DNA of 64,000 bases from assembly GCA_902767565.1 (NCBI GenBank), contig CACXHY010000010.1, positions 1-64,000 of the forward strand, read 5' to 3'. Below, piece by piece: positions 8,028 to 18,310 of the stretch. Within the stretch, counting starts at the first letter, position 1. Each line of letters begins with the position of its first letter. The translations under genes and the position numbers were made by a program. The stretch is from an uncultured Eubacteriales bacterium (GTDB lineage: Bacteria; Bacillota; Clostridia; Christensenellales; Aristaeellaceae). Under the pieces are notes generated by a model. It did no database searches. It saw nothing but the letters and a program-made list of their open reading frames with translations, and was not told the origin of the DNA.

Positions 8028-10178
8028 ATGGAAAGCAGACAGTTCAGCATGGATCTGGGCGGCCGCAAACTGACGCTGGAGTTCGGCAAGTACTGCGAAC
8101 AGGCCAACGGCTCGGTTTGGGTGCACCTGGGCGACACCGTGGTCATGGTCAACGCCACCATGGCCCCCACGCCCCGTGAAGGCGTGGACTTCTTCCCCCT
8201 TGCCGTGGACGTGGAAGAGAAGCAGTATTCCGTGGGCAAGATCCCCGGCGGCTTCATCAAGCGCGAAGGCCGCCCCACCGACAAGGCGACCCTGACCTGC
8301 CGCCTGATCGACCGCCCCCTGCGCCCCCTGTTCAACAAGGGCATGCGCAACGACGTGCAGGTGGTCGTGACCATCCTGAGCGTGGAGCAGGACGTTCCGC
8401 CGGAGATCCCGGCCATGATCGGCTCCTCCATCGCCATCGCGGTGTCCGACATCCCCTGGGGTGGACCCACCGGCGCGGTACATGTGGGCCGCGTGAACGG
8501 CGAGTACATCCTGAACCCCGATGAGGAGCAGCGCAAGGTCTCCGACATGAGCCTGTACGTGGCCGGCACCAAGGAAGCCATCATGATGGTCGAAGCCGGC
8601 GCCAACGAGCTTAGCGAGGACGTGATGCTCGACGGCATCCTGTTCGCCCATGAAGCCATCAAGAAGCTGGTGGAATTCCAGGACATGATCGTGGCCGAGA
8701 TCGGCAAGGAAAAGGTCGAGGTGCCGCTGATCAAGACCGGCGACGACGTGAAGGCCGCCGTCCGCGAATTCGCCTATGACAAGGCGAAGTGGACCTTCGA
8801 CACCTTTGAGCGGTATGAGCGCCAGCAGCGCGAGGCCCAGGTGAAAAAGGAGACCGTCGAGGCCCTGTCCGGGCAGTTCCCCGGGCGCGAAAGCGAGATC
8901 GCCGACGCCCTGTACTACCTGAACAAGGAAGTCATGCGCCGCCGCATCCTGGACGAGGGCGTGCGCGCCGACGGCCGCAAGCTGACCGAGATCCGCCCGA
9001 TCTGGTGCGAAGTGGGCGTCCTGCCCCGGGTTCATGGATCCGCCGTGTTCACCCGCGGCCAGACCCAGGCCCTGACCGTGACCACCCTCGGCCCCGTGAG
9101 CGAGGGCCAGGTATTGGACGGCCTGTCCACCAGCGAGACCTTCAAGCGCTATATCCACCAGTACAACATGCCCCCGTACGCCACCGGCGAGGCGGGCCGC
9201 ATGAAGAGCCCCGGCCGCCGCGAGATCGGCCACGGCGCTCTGGCGGAGCGCGCGCTGATCCCCGTGATCCCCACCGAGGAAGAGTTCCCCTACGCCCTGC
9301 GTCTGGTGAGTGAGATCCTCTCCTCCAACGGTTCCTCCTCCATGGCCTCCGTGTGCGGCTCCACCCTGTCCCTGATGGACGCGGGCGTGCCGATCCACGC
9401 GCCGGTGGCGGGCGTCGCCATGGGCCTGATCAAGGACACCGAGAGCGACAAGCTGGCCGTCCTGACCGACATCCAGGGCCTGGAAGACTTCCTGGGCGAC
9501 ATGGACTTCAAGGTAGCCGGCTCCATGAACGGCATCACCGCGATCCAGATGGACATCAAGATCGGCGGCATCAGCCGTGAGATCCTGAAGACCGCGCTGA
9601 ATCAGGCGCTGCAGGGCCGTCTCTTCATCCTCGACAAGATGCTGAGCTGCCTGGGACAGCCCCGCGCCGAGCTGAACCAGTACGCGCCGAAGATCGTCCG
9701 CTTCACCATCAATCCCGAAAAGATCCGCGAGGTCATCGGACCCGGCGGCAAGATGATCAACAAGATCATCGCCGAGACCGGCGTGAAGATCGACATCGAG
9801 GACGACGGCCGCGTGTTCATCTCCACGCCCGACGCCGACGCCGCCGACAAGGCCCGGAAGATCATCGAGGGCATTGCCCGCGATATCCAGGTGGGCGACG
9901 TGTTCACCGGCCGCGTGGTCCGCATCATGAACTTCGGCGCCTTCGTGGAGCTGGCTCCCGGCAAGGACGGCATGGTCCACATCTCCAAGCTGGCCAACCA
10001 CCGGGTCGAGAAGGTCGAGGACGTGGTCAAGATCGGCGACGAGCTGGAAGTCCGCGTCAGCGAGATCGGCCCCAAGGGCATCGACCTGGTCCGCAACGAC
10101 ATCGTTTATGACAGCGCGCCCCGCCGCAGCGAGGGCAATGGCAATCGCCGCCCCCCGCGCCGTGAATCCAACGGCTGA
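8028..10178 (+). CDS. pnp: Polyribonucleotide nucleotidyltransferase (PNPase)
   Basis: A 716-residue protein of full family length. PNPase degrades RNA phosphorolytically 3' to 5' and can add 3' tails. Two RNase PH-like domains flank an all-helical linker; the second contains the phosphate-binding segment GSSSMASVCGSTLSLMDAG. The C-terminus has a KH domain (IREVIGPGGKMINKIIAETG) and an S1 domain (GDVFTGRVVRIMNFGAFVEL). The ATG follows GAGAGGAGAAACG. Pairing with rpsO upstream is conserved across bacteria. Confidence 0.98.
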   Translation: MESRQFSMDLGGRKLTLEFGKYCEQANGSVWVHLGDTVVMVNATMAPTPREGVDFFPLAVDVEEKQYSVGKIPGGFIKREGRPTDKATLTCRLIDRPLRPLFNKGMRNDVQVVVTILSVEQDVPPEIPAMIGSSIAIAVSDIPWGGPTGAVHVGRVNGEYILNPDEEQRKVSDMSLYVAGTKEAIMMVEAGANELSEDVMLDGILFAHEAIKKLVEFQDMIVAEIGKEKVEVPLIKTGDDVKAAVREFAYDKAKWTFDTFERYERQQREAQVKKETVEALSGQFPGRESEIADALYYLNKEVMRRRILDEGVRADGRKLTEIRPIWCEVGVLPRVHGSAVFTRGQTQALTVTTLGPVSEGQVLDGLSTSETFKRYIHQYNMPPYATGEAGRMKSPGRREIGHGALAERALIPVIPTEEEFPYALRLVSEILSSNGSSSMASVCGSTLSLMDAGVPIHAPVAGVAMGLIKDTESDKLAVLTDIQGLEDFLGDMDFKVAGSMNGITAIQMDIKIGGISREILKTALNQALQGRLFILDKMLSCLGQPRAELNQYAPKIVRFTINPEKIREVIGPGGKMINKIIAETGVKIDIEDDGRVFISTPDADAADKARKIIEGIARDIQVGDVFTGRVVRIMNFGAFVELAPGKDGMVHISKLANHRVEKVEDVVKIGDELEVRVSEIGPKGIDLVRNDIVYDSAPRRSEGNGNRRPPRRESNG

Positions 10179-10192
10179 TCCGGCAGGATCCG

Positions 10193-10222
10193 AAGGCATC
10201 CGCACACCGCGGATGCCTTTTT
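10193..10222 (+). terminator. Intrinsic terminator after pnp
   Basis: Stem AGGCATCCGC / GCGGATGCCT with a short loop, followed by TTTTTC. Confidence 0.85.
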
Positions 10223-10306
10223 CGCGCGGCTGACGCGTCCAAAAAAAGGATTTCGGCCGCATTTGTCAAATAATGCGTGCAGACCCCGTGAAAGGAGACG
10301 GCGCGG

Positions 10307-11311
10307 ATGAGCATCCGGGAAATGACCGAGCAGTGGGAGAAGGAACGGCTTTCGCCCCTGGCCTGCCGCGCCGCGGAAAGCCGTGGCCGGGATCGGGAAG
10401 AGGAGCCCTGCGGCACCCGTACCTGCTTTCAGCGGGACCGGGACCGGATCGTGCACAGCAAGGCCTTCCGCCGCCTCCAGGGCAAAACGCAGGTCTACAT
10501 CGCGCCGGAGGGCGACCACTTCCGGACGCGGCTGACGCACACGCTGGAGGTCTCGCAGGTGGCCCGGACCCTGGCGCGTTCGCTCCGGCTGAACGAGGAT
10601 CTGACCGAGGCCATCGCCCTCGGCCATGACCTGGGGCACACGCCCTTCGGCCACATCGGCGAGCGGTCGCTGAACGAACTGATGGCGGACGGTTTCCAGC
10701 ACAACGTGCAGTCCCTGCGCGTGGTGGAGCACATCGAGAAGAACGGCACGGGGCTGAACCTGACCCGGGAGGTGCGGGACGGGATCCTGAACCACTCCGG
10801 ATCCGGCTTTCCCATGACGCTGGAGGGACAGTGCGTCCGCCGGGCCGACCGCATCGCCTACCTGAACCACGATCTTGACGACGCGCTGCGGGGCGGGATC
10901 CTGCAGCCCTTCGAGATCCCGGCGGACTGCCTTCGGATCCTGGGCTCGACCCACAGCGAGCGCATCAACACCATGATCCTGGACATCGTTGATCACAGCC
11001 AGGATCAGGACCGTCTTCAGATGAGCACCCAGGTGGAGACGGCCATGGATGCCCTGCGGGAGTTCATGTTCCAGCGGGTCTACCGGGACAGCTGGCGCGC
11101 CGCCGAGGAAGTCCGCTGCGACCATGTGATCAAGACCCTGTTCGAGTACTACTGCTGTCATCCCGCCGAGCTGCCGGAGGACTATATGCTCATCTGCTAT
11201 CAGGAGGGCACGGAGCGCGGCGTGTGCGATTATCTGTCCGGGATGACCGACCGGTTCGCCATCCGACTGTTCCAGCGGCTGTTCGTGCCGGAGGGCTTTC
11301 CGGCCATCTGA
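10307..11311 (+). CDS. dgt: Deoxyguanosinetriphosphate triphosphohydrolase-like protein (HD domain)
   Basis: A 334-residue HD-domain dNTP triphosphohydrolase, which cleaves dNTPs to the nucleoside and triphosphate. Metal ligands are seen in order: H78 (LTHTLEV), H107-D108 (ALGHDLGHTPFGH) and the later DLDDAL aspartate. The opening CFQRDRDRIVHSKAFRRLQ is diagnostic of the dgt family. It is the first gene of the dgt-dnaG-rpoD cluster conserved in Clostridia. The ATG follows GAAAGGAGACGGCGCGG. Confidence 0.95.
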   Translation: MSIREMTEQWEKERLSPLACRAAESRGRDREEEPCGTRTCFQRDRDRIVHSKAFRRLQGKTQVYIAPEGDHFRTRLTHTLEVSQVARTLARSLRLNEDLTEAIALGHDLGHTPFGHIGERSLNELMADGFQHNVQSLRVVEHIEKNGTGLNLTREVRDGILNHSGSGFPMTLEGQCVRRADRIAYLNHDLDDALRGGILQPFEIPADCLRILGSTHSERINTMILDIVDHSQDQDRLQMSTQVETAMDALREFMFQRVYRDSWRAAEEVRCDHVIKTLFEYYCCHPAELPEDYMLICYQEGTERGVCDYLSGMTDRFAIRLFQRLFVPEGFPAI

Positions 11312-11368
11312 GGCAGGCACTCCGGATGAACGCCGGATCCGATCCGCTGCAAAGAGGTGATGACGCGC

Positions 11369-13159
11369 TTGGCCATGCATTATCCCGCCGCCTGGGTGGA
11401 CGAGCTCCGGGCGCGTGCCGATATCGTGGAGATCGTCTCCGGCTATGTCCCCCTGAAGCGCAACGGGCGCAACTGGTGGGGACTCTGCCCCTTCCACAAC
11501 GAGAAGACCGCTTCCTTCAGCGTCAGCCAGGACAAGCAGATGTTCTACTGCTTCGGCTGCAAGGCAGGGGGAAGCGTGATCCAGTTCATCATGGACATCG
11601 AGCGGCTGGAGTATAACGACGCGGTGGCCTTCCTGGCCGAGCGTGTCCACATGACCCCTCCGGCCCTGCGGGAAAGCCCGGACGAGCAGCGGCGCAAGGA
11701 ACAGCGGAGCCGTCTGCTGGAGGCCAACCGCGAGGCTGCCCGCTTCTATCACGAACAGCTCTTCACCGACAGCGGAAAGGCCGCGCTGGAGTATCTGAAG
11801 CGCCGGGGCCTCTCGGACGCGGTGATCCGGAAGTTCGGCCTGGGGGCGGCTCCTGCCGGGCGCGACGTGCTGACGAAGCACCTGAAGTCCCTCGGCTTCA
11901 CCGAAGAGGAGCTGCGGCTGGCCGGTCTCACCCTGGTCTATGAGGCGCAGGAGGCCACCGAGGACCATCCCGCCATGCCCCGCGCCGTGCGGGACATGTT
12001 CCGGAACCGCGCCATCTTCCCCATCATCGACGCATACGGGAACGTTCTCGCTTTCGGCGGTCGGCTGATGGAAGGGGACGGACCCAAATACCTGAACACC
12101 GGCGACACGCCCGTCTTCAACAAGCGGCTGGGGGTCTACGCGGCCAACCTGCTGCGCAAGGAGCGCGGGCTCTCGAGGGTGGTGCTGGTCGAGGGCTACA
12201 TGGACGTGGTCTCGCTGACCCAGTTCGGGGTACGCGGCGTATGCGCGACCCTGGGCACGGCGCTGACGCCGGAACAAGCCAGGCTGCTGAAGCGCTTCGC
12301 CCCCCGGGTCATCCTCTGCTATGACGGGGATGAAGCCGGACAGCACGCCATCGAACGCGGGCTGGACATCTTTGAGGCGGAGAACATCCCCTGCCGGGCG
12401 CTGATGATCCCCGGCGGGCTGGACCCGGATGAATATATCCGGCAGGAGGGCGCCGAAGCCTTTGAGGAGCTGCCCGCCGTCTCCCCCGCCGACTTCCGGC
12501 TGCAGAGACTGGCGATGGGCTTCGATCTCTCGACTTCCGACGGACGTATGGAGTATGCCCGGGCGGCCGGACGCATCCTCGCGCCGCTGGATCCCGTGGA
12601 GCGGGAGACGCTGCTGCAGCGTCTGATGGTCCAGACCGGCTTTCCCCGGGATGTGCTGCTGCAGCAGATCGGCCAGTCGCAGCCGGCCCGCGCCGCCCTC
12701 CCGAAGGCCGCCGTTTCCCGGACAGCTTCCCGGCAGGACGAGTCCTCCTCCCCCATGCTGCGGGCACAGGAGACCCTGATCGCGATCCTTTCGACCGGGA
12801 GTTTGAACAAAGATGTGGTGGATGAAGAGGAATTTGACGATCCTTTGTTGAAAAGAATATGCGTCCAGTTGAATGAAGGCATTAAGCCTGCCGCGATCGT
12901 GGAGCAGCAGGAGACCGAAGCGGACCGTCAGCGGGTGTCCCGCATCGTGCAGACCCCGGTGGGCGAAGACCTGAACGAACTGATCACCATGGCCAGACAG
13001 TGTATGCAGACCATCCGCGGCCTGCGCATCCAGGCGGAGATCGACGAGCTTTCGAAGCAGCTCGCCGCAATGGACCCCGAAGCACAGGATGCCGCACGTC
13101 AGCGGATCGCCGCGCTGACGCTTGAAAAGCACAAACTGAGATCCGCCCTGTCGTCCTGA
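11369..13159 (+). CDS. dnaG: DNA primase
   Basis: About 596 residues, the usual length. DnaG makes RNA primers for the replication fork. The N-terminal CHC2 zinc finger (LCPFHNEKT...FYCFGC), the Toprim domain (VLVEGYMDVVSL; ILCYDGDEAGQ) and a C-terminal helicase-binding region are present. The start needs comment: GTG 11357 and ATG 11360 overlap or touch the AAAGAGGTG ribosome site, whereas TTG 11369 lies nine bases after it, so I chose TTG. It sits 45 bp after dgt and 21 bp before rpoD. Confidence 0.96.
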   Translation: MAMHYPAAWVDELRARADIVEIVSGYVPLKRNGRNWWGLCPFHNEKTASFSVSQDKQMFYCFGCKAGGSVIQFIMDIERLEYNDAVAFLAERVHMTPPALRESPDEQRRKEQRSRLLEANREAARFYHEQLFTDSGKAALEYLKRRGLSDAVIRKFGLGAAPAGRDVLTKHLKSLGFTEEELRLAGLTLVYEAQEATEDHPAMPRAVRDMFRNRAIFPIIDAYGNVLAFGGRLMEGDGPKYLNTGDTPVFNKRLGVYAANLLRKERGLSRVVLVEGYMDVVSLTQFGVRGVCATLGTALTPEQARLLKRFAPRVILCYDGDEAGQHAIERGLDIFEAENIPCRALMIPGGLDPDEYIRQEGAEAFEELPAVSPADFRLQRLAMGFDLSTSDGRMEYARAAGRILAPLDPVERETLLQRLMVQTGFPRDVLLQQIGQSQPARAALPKAAVSRTASRQDESSSPMLRAQETLIAILSTGSLNKDVVDEEEFDDPLLKRICVQLNEGIKPAAIVEQQETEADRQRVSRIVQTPVGEDLNELITMARQCMQTIRGLRIQAEIDELSKQLAAMDPEAQDAARQRIAALTLEKHKLRSALSS

Positions 13160-13180
13160 GTCCCGAAAGGAGAGAGCTGT

Positions 13181-14515
<1,335 letters not shown>

Positions 14516-14516
14516 T

Positions 14517-15206
14517 ATGCTGGACGAACGACTGACCCTGGCGGCCTCCCTTTACGAGCCCTGTTCCCTCGGCGCCGACATCGGTACCGACCACGCCCTG
14601 CTGCCCTGCCAACTGCTGGAGCAGGGCGTTTGTGAGCGGATGATCCTCTCGGACCTGAGCCCCAAGGCCCTGGCCCATGCCGAAGCGGAGGTGGAGCGGC
14701 GGGGGCTGCGGGACCGCGTCACCCTGCGCTGCGCGTCCGGGCTGGCGGCCCTCGACGCCGCCTGCGGGTGTGTCAGCATCACGGGCATGGGCGGACGCAC
14801 CATCGCGGAGATCCTCGATCGCGGCAGGGACCGACTTCAAGGAGCGGCGCTGGTCCTGTGCGCCCACACCGAGCGGCCGGAAGTCCGCGCCTGCCTGGAG
14901 CGCATCGGATACCGTATCGAGCGCGAGGAACCCTGCATGACCAACGGCCACGCCTACATCGTCTGGCGGGCCGTGCCCGGCAAGATGCGGCTGAGCGCGA
15001 TGGAACGGCTGTGCGGACGGGAACTGTTCGATTCCGCCTCCCCCATGCTGGCGCCCTTCCTTCATCAACAGATCGAAACCGTGGAACGCAGGCTGGACGG
15101 TCTGACCCGTGCCCGCGTCCCCGACCGGGAAGCCATCGCGCTGGCCCTGGCCGTCCGGGAGACCCTTCAGCGCGGATCGGAGAAAGCACTGCATGAAGAT
15201 CCATGA
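14517..15206 (+). CDS. trmK: tRNA (adenine(22)-N(1))-methyltransferase
   Basis: A 229-residue class I SAM-dependent methyltransferase of the TrmK family, which makes m1A22 in the D-loop of some tRNAs. Motif I is GADIGTDHALLP near residue 20, and the family marker ITGMGGRTIAEIL lies near residue 83. The ATG starts one base after the rpoD stop, so translation is coupled. The gene order rpoD-trmK-nif3 is conserved in Bacillota and supports the call. Confidence 0.93.
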   Translation: MLDERLTLAASLYEPCSLGADIGTDHALLPCQLLEQGVCERMILSDLSPKALAHAEAEVERRGLRDRVTLRCASGLAALDAACGCVSITGMGGRTIAEILDRGRDRLQGAALVLCAHTERPEVRACLERIGYRIEREEPCMTNGHAYIVWRAVPGKMRLSAMERLCGRELFDSASPMLAPFLHQQIETVERRLDGLTRARVPDREAIALALAVRETLQRGSEKALHEDP

Positions 15207-15966
15207 CGTATACGACGAGATCGACCGTCTGGCGCCCTTTGCCACCCAGGCGGATTTTGACAACGCGGGCCTGCTGACCGGCCACCCCGAGTGGGAGGTC
15301 ACGGGCATCCACGTGGCGCTGGACGTGAGCCAGCGCGTGCTGGACGAGGCAGAGGAAGCCGGCGCCAATCTGCTGGTCACCCATCATCCCATGATGTTCG
15401 GCGCGCGGAAGCGGATGACAGAGACCGACTGCGAGGGCCGTCTGCTGTGCCGGATGATCCGCGGGCGGATGGGACTGATCTCGGCCCACACCAACCTGGA
15501 CGCGGCCCCCGGCGGCATCAATGATGTGCTGGCCCGGCTGTGCGGACTGACGGACATATCCGGCGAGGGCTATCTGCGCATCGGAACGCTGCCCGAGGGG
15601 ACGACGGCGTCCTCCCTGCCTGCTGCACTCGAAGCCGCGCTGCACAGCGTGGTGCGTGTCTGCGGACAGCTTCCGTCCGAAAAGCCCCTGCATCGGCTGG
15701 CCGTTTCCTCCGGTGCGGGGAGCGAAAGCTGGGAAGAAGCCGCGGCGCTGGGCTGCGACTGTTTTCTGACGGGCGAGATGAAGCATCACCACGCCCTGGC
15801 CATGGCGGACGCGGGCATCCTGGCGCTGGAGGCGGGACACTTCGCCACGGAGGAACCCGGCATCTTTGCCCTGGCGGACACTTTACAAACCCTGTCGGAC
15901 GCGTTACAATGGAATGTACGCGTCACGCTCTCCCGCTGCGGGGGCTATGCGCCGCCGCAAAACTGA
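15193..15966 (+). CDS. Nif3-like dinuclear metal-centre protein
   Basis: A 257-residue protein starting at ATG 15193, which overlaps the trmK end by 14 bp and has GGAGAAAG upstream. The Nif3/YqfO (DUF34) family binds two metals through conserved histidines, seen as VTHHPMMFG, SAHTNLDAAPGGIND and the C-terminal TGEMKHHHALAMADAG. It is often annotated as GTP cyclohydrolase I type 2, but the function of the family is unsettled. This is the short form without the inserted PII-like domain. Confidence 0.93.
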   Translation: MKIHDVYDEIDRLAPFATQADFDNAGLLTGHPEWEVTGIHVALDVSQRVLDEAEEAGANLLVTHHPMMFGARKRMTETDCEGRLLCRMIRGRMGLISAHTNLDAAPGGINDVLARLCGLTDISGEGYLRIGTLPEGTTASSLPAALEAALHSVVRVCGQLPSEKPLHRLAVSSGAGSESWEEAAALGCDCFLTGEMKHHHALAMADAGILALEAGHFATEEPGIFALADTLQTLSDALQWNVRVTLSRCGGYAPPQN

Positions 15967-16016
15967 CGGCGGCGCACGACGCACCGAAACCCTGATCCCA
16001 AGGAGGTCATACCATT

Positions 16017-16721
16017 ATGGAAGCTCTGGAAATGCTCTGGTCCTATATGCAGGAGGACATGAAAGCGGACAGGCTGAACAACAGCATCCGCAACTCTCCT
16101 CTCCGCCAGAAGGCGGAAAAAGCCCGCGCCCGGTACGGCGAACTTCAGAAGGCTTACCGCCAGATCGAAGAGCAGACCGCGATCTACGCCGACCGCCGCG
16201 ACGCCCTGCAGGATGCCCTGAGCCGCGCCCAGGCGCAGCTGGAAGCCGTTACGAGCCGCTGCAACGAGAATCCGCCCGCCGACGCCGAGCAGACCCAGGC
16301 CGTGATCGCCGAGGTGGAAAAGCTGGTGTCCGGCCTGCGCAGCTACGAGTCTGACCTGCGGCGCATCCAGAAGGAATCCGCCGAGTTCGTGAACCGCTCC
16401 GCTGAGATCCTCGCCAACGCCGCCAAGACCCGCAAGGAATTCGAGGATCTGAAAGAGCAGTACGCGGCGGCCTCCGACGAGAAAAAGCAGGAATACCACA
16501 AGCTGCGGGCCAGTGCGGACGCCAAGGCCGTAGGCATCCCGGAGGAGCTGATGGCGGTATACAACACGGTGAAGAAGCAGATCTCGCCGCCCATGGCCCG
16601 GCTCGTCAACATGCAGTGCAGCGGGTGCAACACCTCACAGCCCAGCGCCGCCCTGCGCAAGATCGACGCCGGCACCGACATTGTGGAATGCGAGACCTGC
16701 GGCCGCATCCTGATCAAGTAA
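16017..16721 (+). CDS. Coiled-coil protein with C-terminal C4 zinc ribbon
   Basis: A 234-residue protein. Residues 1-170 are almost wholly charged helical heptad sequence, predicted coiled coil. The C-terminus carries two Cys pairs, MQCSGCN and VECETCGRILIK, which form a zinc ribbon. This family usually follows nif3 in Clostridia and is thought to bind nucleic acid, but no role is proven. An AAGGAGG site precedes the ATG. Confidence 0.9.
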   Translation: MEALEMLWSYMQEDMKADRLNNSIRNSPLRQKAEKARARYGELQKAYRQIEEQTAIYADRRDALQDALSRAQAQLEAVTSRCNENPPADAEQTQAVIAEVEKLVSGLRSYESDLRRIQKESAEFVNRSAEILANAAKTRKEFEDLKEQYAAASDEKKQEYHKLRASADAKAVGIPEELMAVYNTVKKQISPPMARLVNMQCSGCNTSQPSAALRKIDAGTDIVECETCGRILIK

Positions 16722-16729
16722 CGCGAGAC

Positions 16730-16758
16730 TTGACTTTTTCGCCCGATTGTGTTAGTCT
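16730..16758 (+). promoter_or_regulatory. Promoter of tRNA-Arg
   Basis: TTGACT and TAGTCT with a 17-bp spacer, 11 bp before the tRNA. The -10 is weak. Confidence 0.65.
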
Positions 16759-16769
16759 CTATCCGTTGA

Positions 16770-16843
16770 GCGCCCGTAGCTCAGTTGGATAGAGTGTCAG
16801 ACTCCGACTCTGAAGGCCACTGGTTCGAATCCAGCCGGGCGTA
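16770..16843 (+). tRNA. tRNA-Arg (anticodon CCG, codon CGG)
   Basis: Acceptor GCGCCCG pairs with CGGGCGT (first pair G-U). The anticodon stem TCAGA/TCTGA encloses CTCCGAC, giving CCG. The T-arm is CTGGTTCGAATCCAG. Discriminator A; CCA not encoded. Phage-derived sequence starts right after it. Confidence 0.95.
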
Positions 16844-16848
16844 CACGT

Positions 16849-16887
16849 AAAACCCCGCATTCCGTATGGTTTGCGGGGGTTTGCTTT
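16849..16887 (+). terminator. Terminator after tRNA-Arg
   Basis: Stem AACCCCGCA / TGCGGGGGTT with a 12-base loop, then TTGCTTTG. Confidence 0.75.
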
Positions 16888-16952
16888 GTCTGGAATCTAT
16901 GCTAAAATGTGCAGAACGTAACTGTTTATCTTTACGTAAACCTTTACATAAG

Positions 16953-16976
16953 GAAAAACCGCCCTTTAAAGGCGGC
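16953..16976 (-). terminator. Leftward terminator of the phage remnant
   Basis: Read on the minus strand: CCGCC, loop TTTAAAG, GGCGG, then TTTTT. It lies just after the stop of the gene fragment at 16983. Confidence 0.7.
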
Positions 16977-16982
16977 TCTCTA

Positions 16983-17078
16983 TCACTCAAATCGCTCCAT
17001 GAATTCTGCCTGCTCAATCTCACGATCGAGGATTTCTTCGGCATTGTACGGAGATTGACGGGCTGTGTGTCGCCCTCG
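16983..17078 (-). pseudogene. 3' fragment of a phage-region gene
   Basis: A 31-codon tail (…SPYNAEEILDREIEQAEFM…) ending in a stop just before a terminator. It is strongly coding-like (acidic helix) but lacks a start and is closed upstream by an in-frame TGA. It looks like the last part of a larger gene whose 5' portion has been lost, possibly when the 125-bp repeats at 17156-17408 arose. I do not recognise the family. Confidence 0.5.
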
Positions 17079-17155
17079 TCAGGTGTAGAATATGCACCAG
17101 CACTACGCCTGTCACTATCAAAAACGCAAAATTTGAAGCTGTCGCAGATGGCCAA

Positions 17156-17408
17156 AAAGCTCCCACGTTTTTGGGTGCACCCGCAAGTACGGGTGCTGGT
17201 GAGGAAATATTCAGGTCTTCACAACAAGCGAAATAGGGGCCTTTCTGTGCCTTTTAACCCTACTGCATAATCTGGTCGGAAAAACTCCCACGTTTTTGGG
17301 TGCACCCGCAAGTGCAAGCAAAGTTGAGTTAGGATATAGGGTACTGATCACAAGCCAAATAGGTGCCTTTTTGAGCCTTCTATCGCTACTGGCGTATTCG
17401 GCTTGAAT
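17156..17408. repeat. Two tandem direct repeats of about 125 bp
   Basis: The block CTCCCACGTTTTTGGGTGCA (continuing to CCCGCAAGT) occurs at 17160-17188 and again at 17285-17313. A second shared block, CAAGC[G/C]AAATAGG[G/T]GCCTTT, occurs at 17225 and 17351. The period is 125-126 bp and the order is the same. A degenerate third start (CGCCCCCGTTTTTTGCA) follows at 17409. The first block contains the palindrome GGGTGCACCC. No gene is apparent here. Confidence 0.75.
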
Positions 17409-17425
17409 CGCCCCCGTTTTTTGCA

Positions 17426-17452
17426 TCAAAAAAGCCCGTTGTTCACGGGCTG
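17426..17452 (-). terminator. Leftward terminator after the gp10-like gene
   Basis: On the minus strand AGCCCGT, five-base loop, ACGGGCT, followed by TTTTTTG. Confidence 0.8.
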
Positions 17453-17458
17453 TTCTGG

Positions 17459-17776
17459 TCAACCTTTTCGCAGTTCATTTGCGATGATCGCGGCATACTC
17501 CGCGCCGTGATCTTCAGCGGCGGGGCGAAGGTACGGCCTTGCCGCCGCCCTTCGGGTTCCAAGTTCCACGAACGGCGCATACTCGACATTCGTACCGATG
17601 ACCGCTGTGTTCTCATCGACCACCTTGTGGCTGATGCTGTTGCGGAGACGGCCCGTTCGCACCGGGCAAAGATTCTTTGCGTAGGTCTCCGCTTTGCCAC
17701 CGCAGATTTCCAGCGCGCGAAGTTTTGCGTTGTGCAAGGACTTCAGCGCAGTCGATGTGTTGTTGGTGAATGCCAT
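17459..17776 (-). CDS. HK97 gp10-like phage tail-component protein
   Basis: A 105-residue protein resembling the HK97 gp10 / tail-completion family. The diagnostic stretch is CPVRTGRLRNSISHKV, then TNVEYAPFVELGTRR and PYLRPAAED. These proteins act at the head-tail junction of siphophages. It is the last gene of a leftward run of four small genes, with GAGGTGAG before its ATG. No capsid, portal or terminase gene is nearby, so it is an orphan of a decayed prophage. Confidence 0.85.
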   Translation of the reverse strand: MAFTNNTSTALKSLHNAKLRALEICGGKAETYAKNLCPVRTGRLRNSISHKVVDENTAVIGTNVEYAPFVELGTRRAAARPYLRPAAEDHGAEYAAIIANELRKG

Positions 17777-17838
17777 AGCCTCTCACCTCATTTCGTGGCC
17801 AAGCCAGACGGGAAAGGTTTGTTCTGTATGTCCATCGC

Positions 17839-18003
17839 CTATTTGCCTATCCTATTTCTGAACTTCTCAAATTGCTCCTGTGTTTCAATATCGGCGGCAA
17901 TGTATTCTTGCGCTTCTTCGTTTGTCAGGGAATACAGGAACGCTTCCCAGTCTTCAAACGGGATGCCAAACATTGTATCGTCAATTATATATCCCTCACA
18001 CAT
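17839..18003 (-). CDS. Small acidic protein of the phage-derived cluster
   Basis: A 54-residue protein (MCEGYIIDDTMFGIPFEDWE... to FEKFRNRIGK) with many Asp and Glu residues. It lies between the gp10-like gene and the 99-residue gene in the same orientation, and a GGAGGTGAG site sits eight bases before its ATG. The size and place are typical of phage accessory genes; no family recognised. Confidence 0.6.
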   Translation of the reverse strand: MCEGYIIDDTMFGIPFEDWEAFLYSLTNEEAQEYIAADIETQEQFEKFRNRIGK

Positions 18004-18010
18004 TTACGGC

Positions 18011-18310
18011 TCACCTCCGCAAAACCTTAAACGTAAACCCATATTGATCGGCGAGATACTCCAGAACCTTTTCCGATCTCGCATATCCATTATACATCGG
18101 GTACTGTAATTCAGCAAGCACCCAGTCCTGTTTGCTAATTACTCGCGTAGGTGCTGTGTAATAGTATAGCATTTCATACTTTATGCCATCAACAAGCACG
18201 CTCTTGTAATCATCAACGGTTTCATCACTGACTTCAAACAGAGTGAATGACTCAATGGTATTGCTCCAAACCACAGTCGTCCGCAATTCTTTATTCGCCA
18301 TGGTTCGCAC
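18011..18310 (-). CDS. Unknown protein of the phage-derived cluster (99 aa)
   Basis: A 99-residue protein rich in Tyr and Val (YKSVLVDGIKYEMLYYYT), without signal peptide or membrane segment. It overlaps the upstream gene's end by 20 bp. A start at the second Met (MANKELRTTVV, 18301) is equally possible. AT content is clearly higher than in flanking housekeeping genes, consistent with horizontal origin. No family recognised. Confidence 0.6.
   Translation of the reverse strand: MRTMANKELRTTVVWSNTIESFTLFEVSDETVDDYKSVLVDGIKYEMLYYYTAPTRVISKQDWVLAELQYPMYNGYARSEKVLEYLADQYGFTFKVLRR

Noticed and set aside
16781-17155. Leftward 124-codon frame running through tRNA-Arg
   Set aside because: Its C-terminal part (RLDSNQWPSE) is the translation of the antisense tRNA, a well-known artefact; the real coding-like signal nearby is the short fragment in another frame at 16983-17078.
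17156-17408. CRISPR array
   Set aside because: There are only two full repeat units of about 125 bp, similarity is spread over the unit, and no cas gene is present; no other regular short repeats occur in the window.
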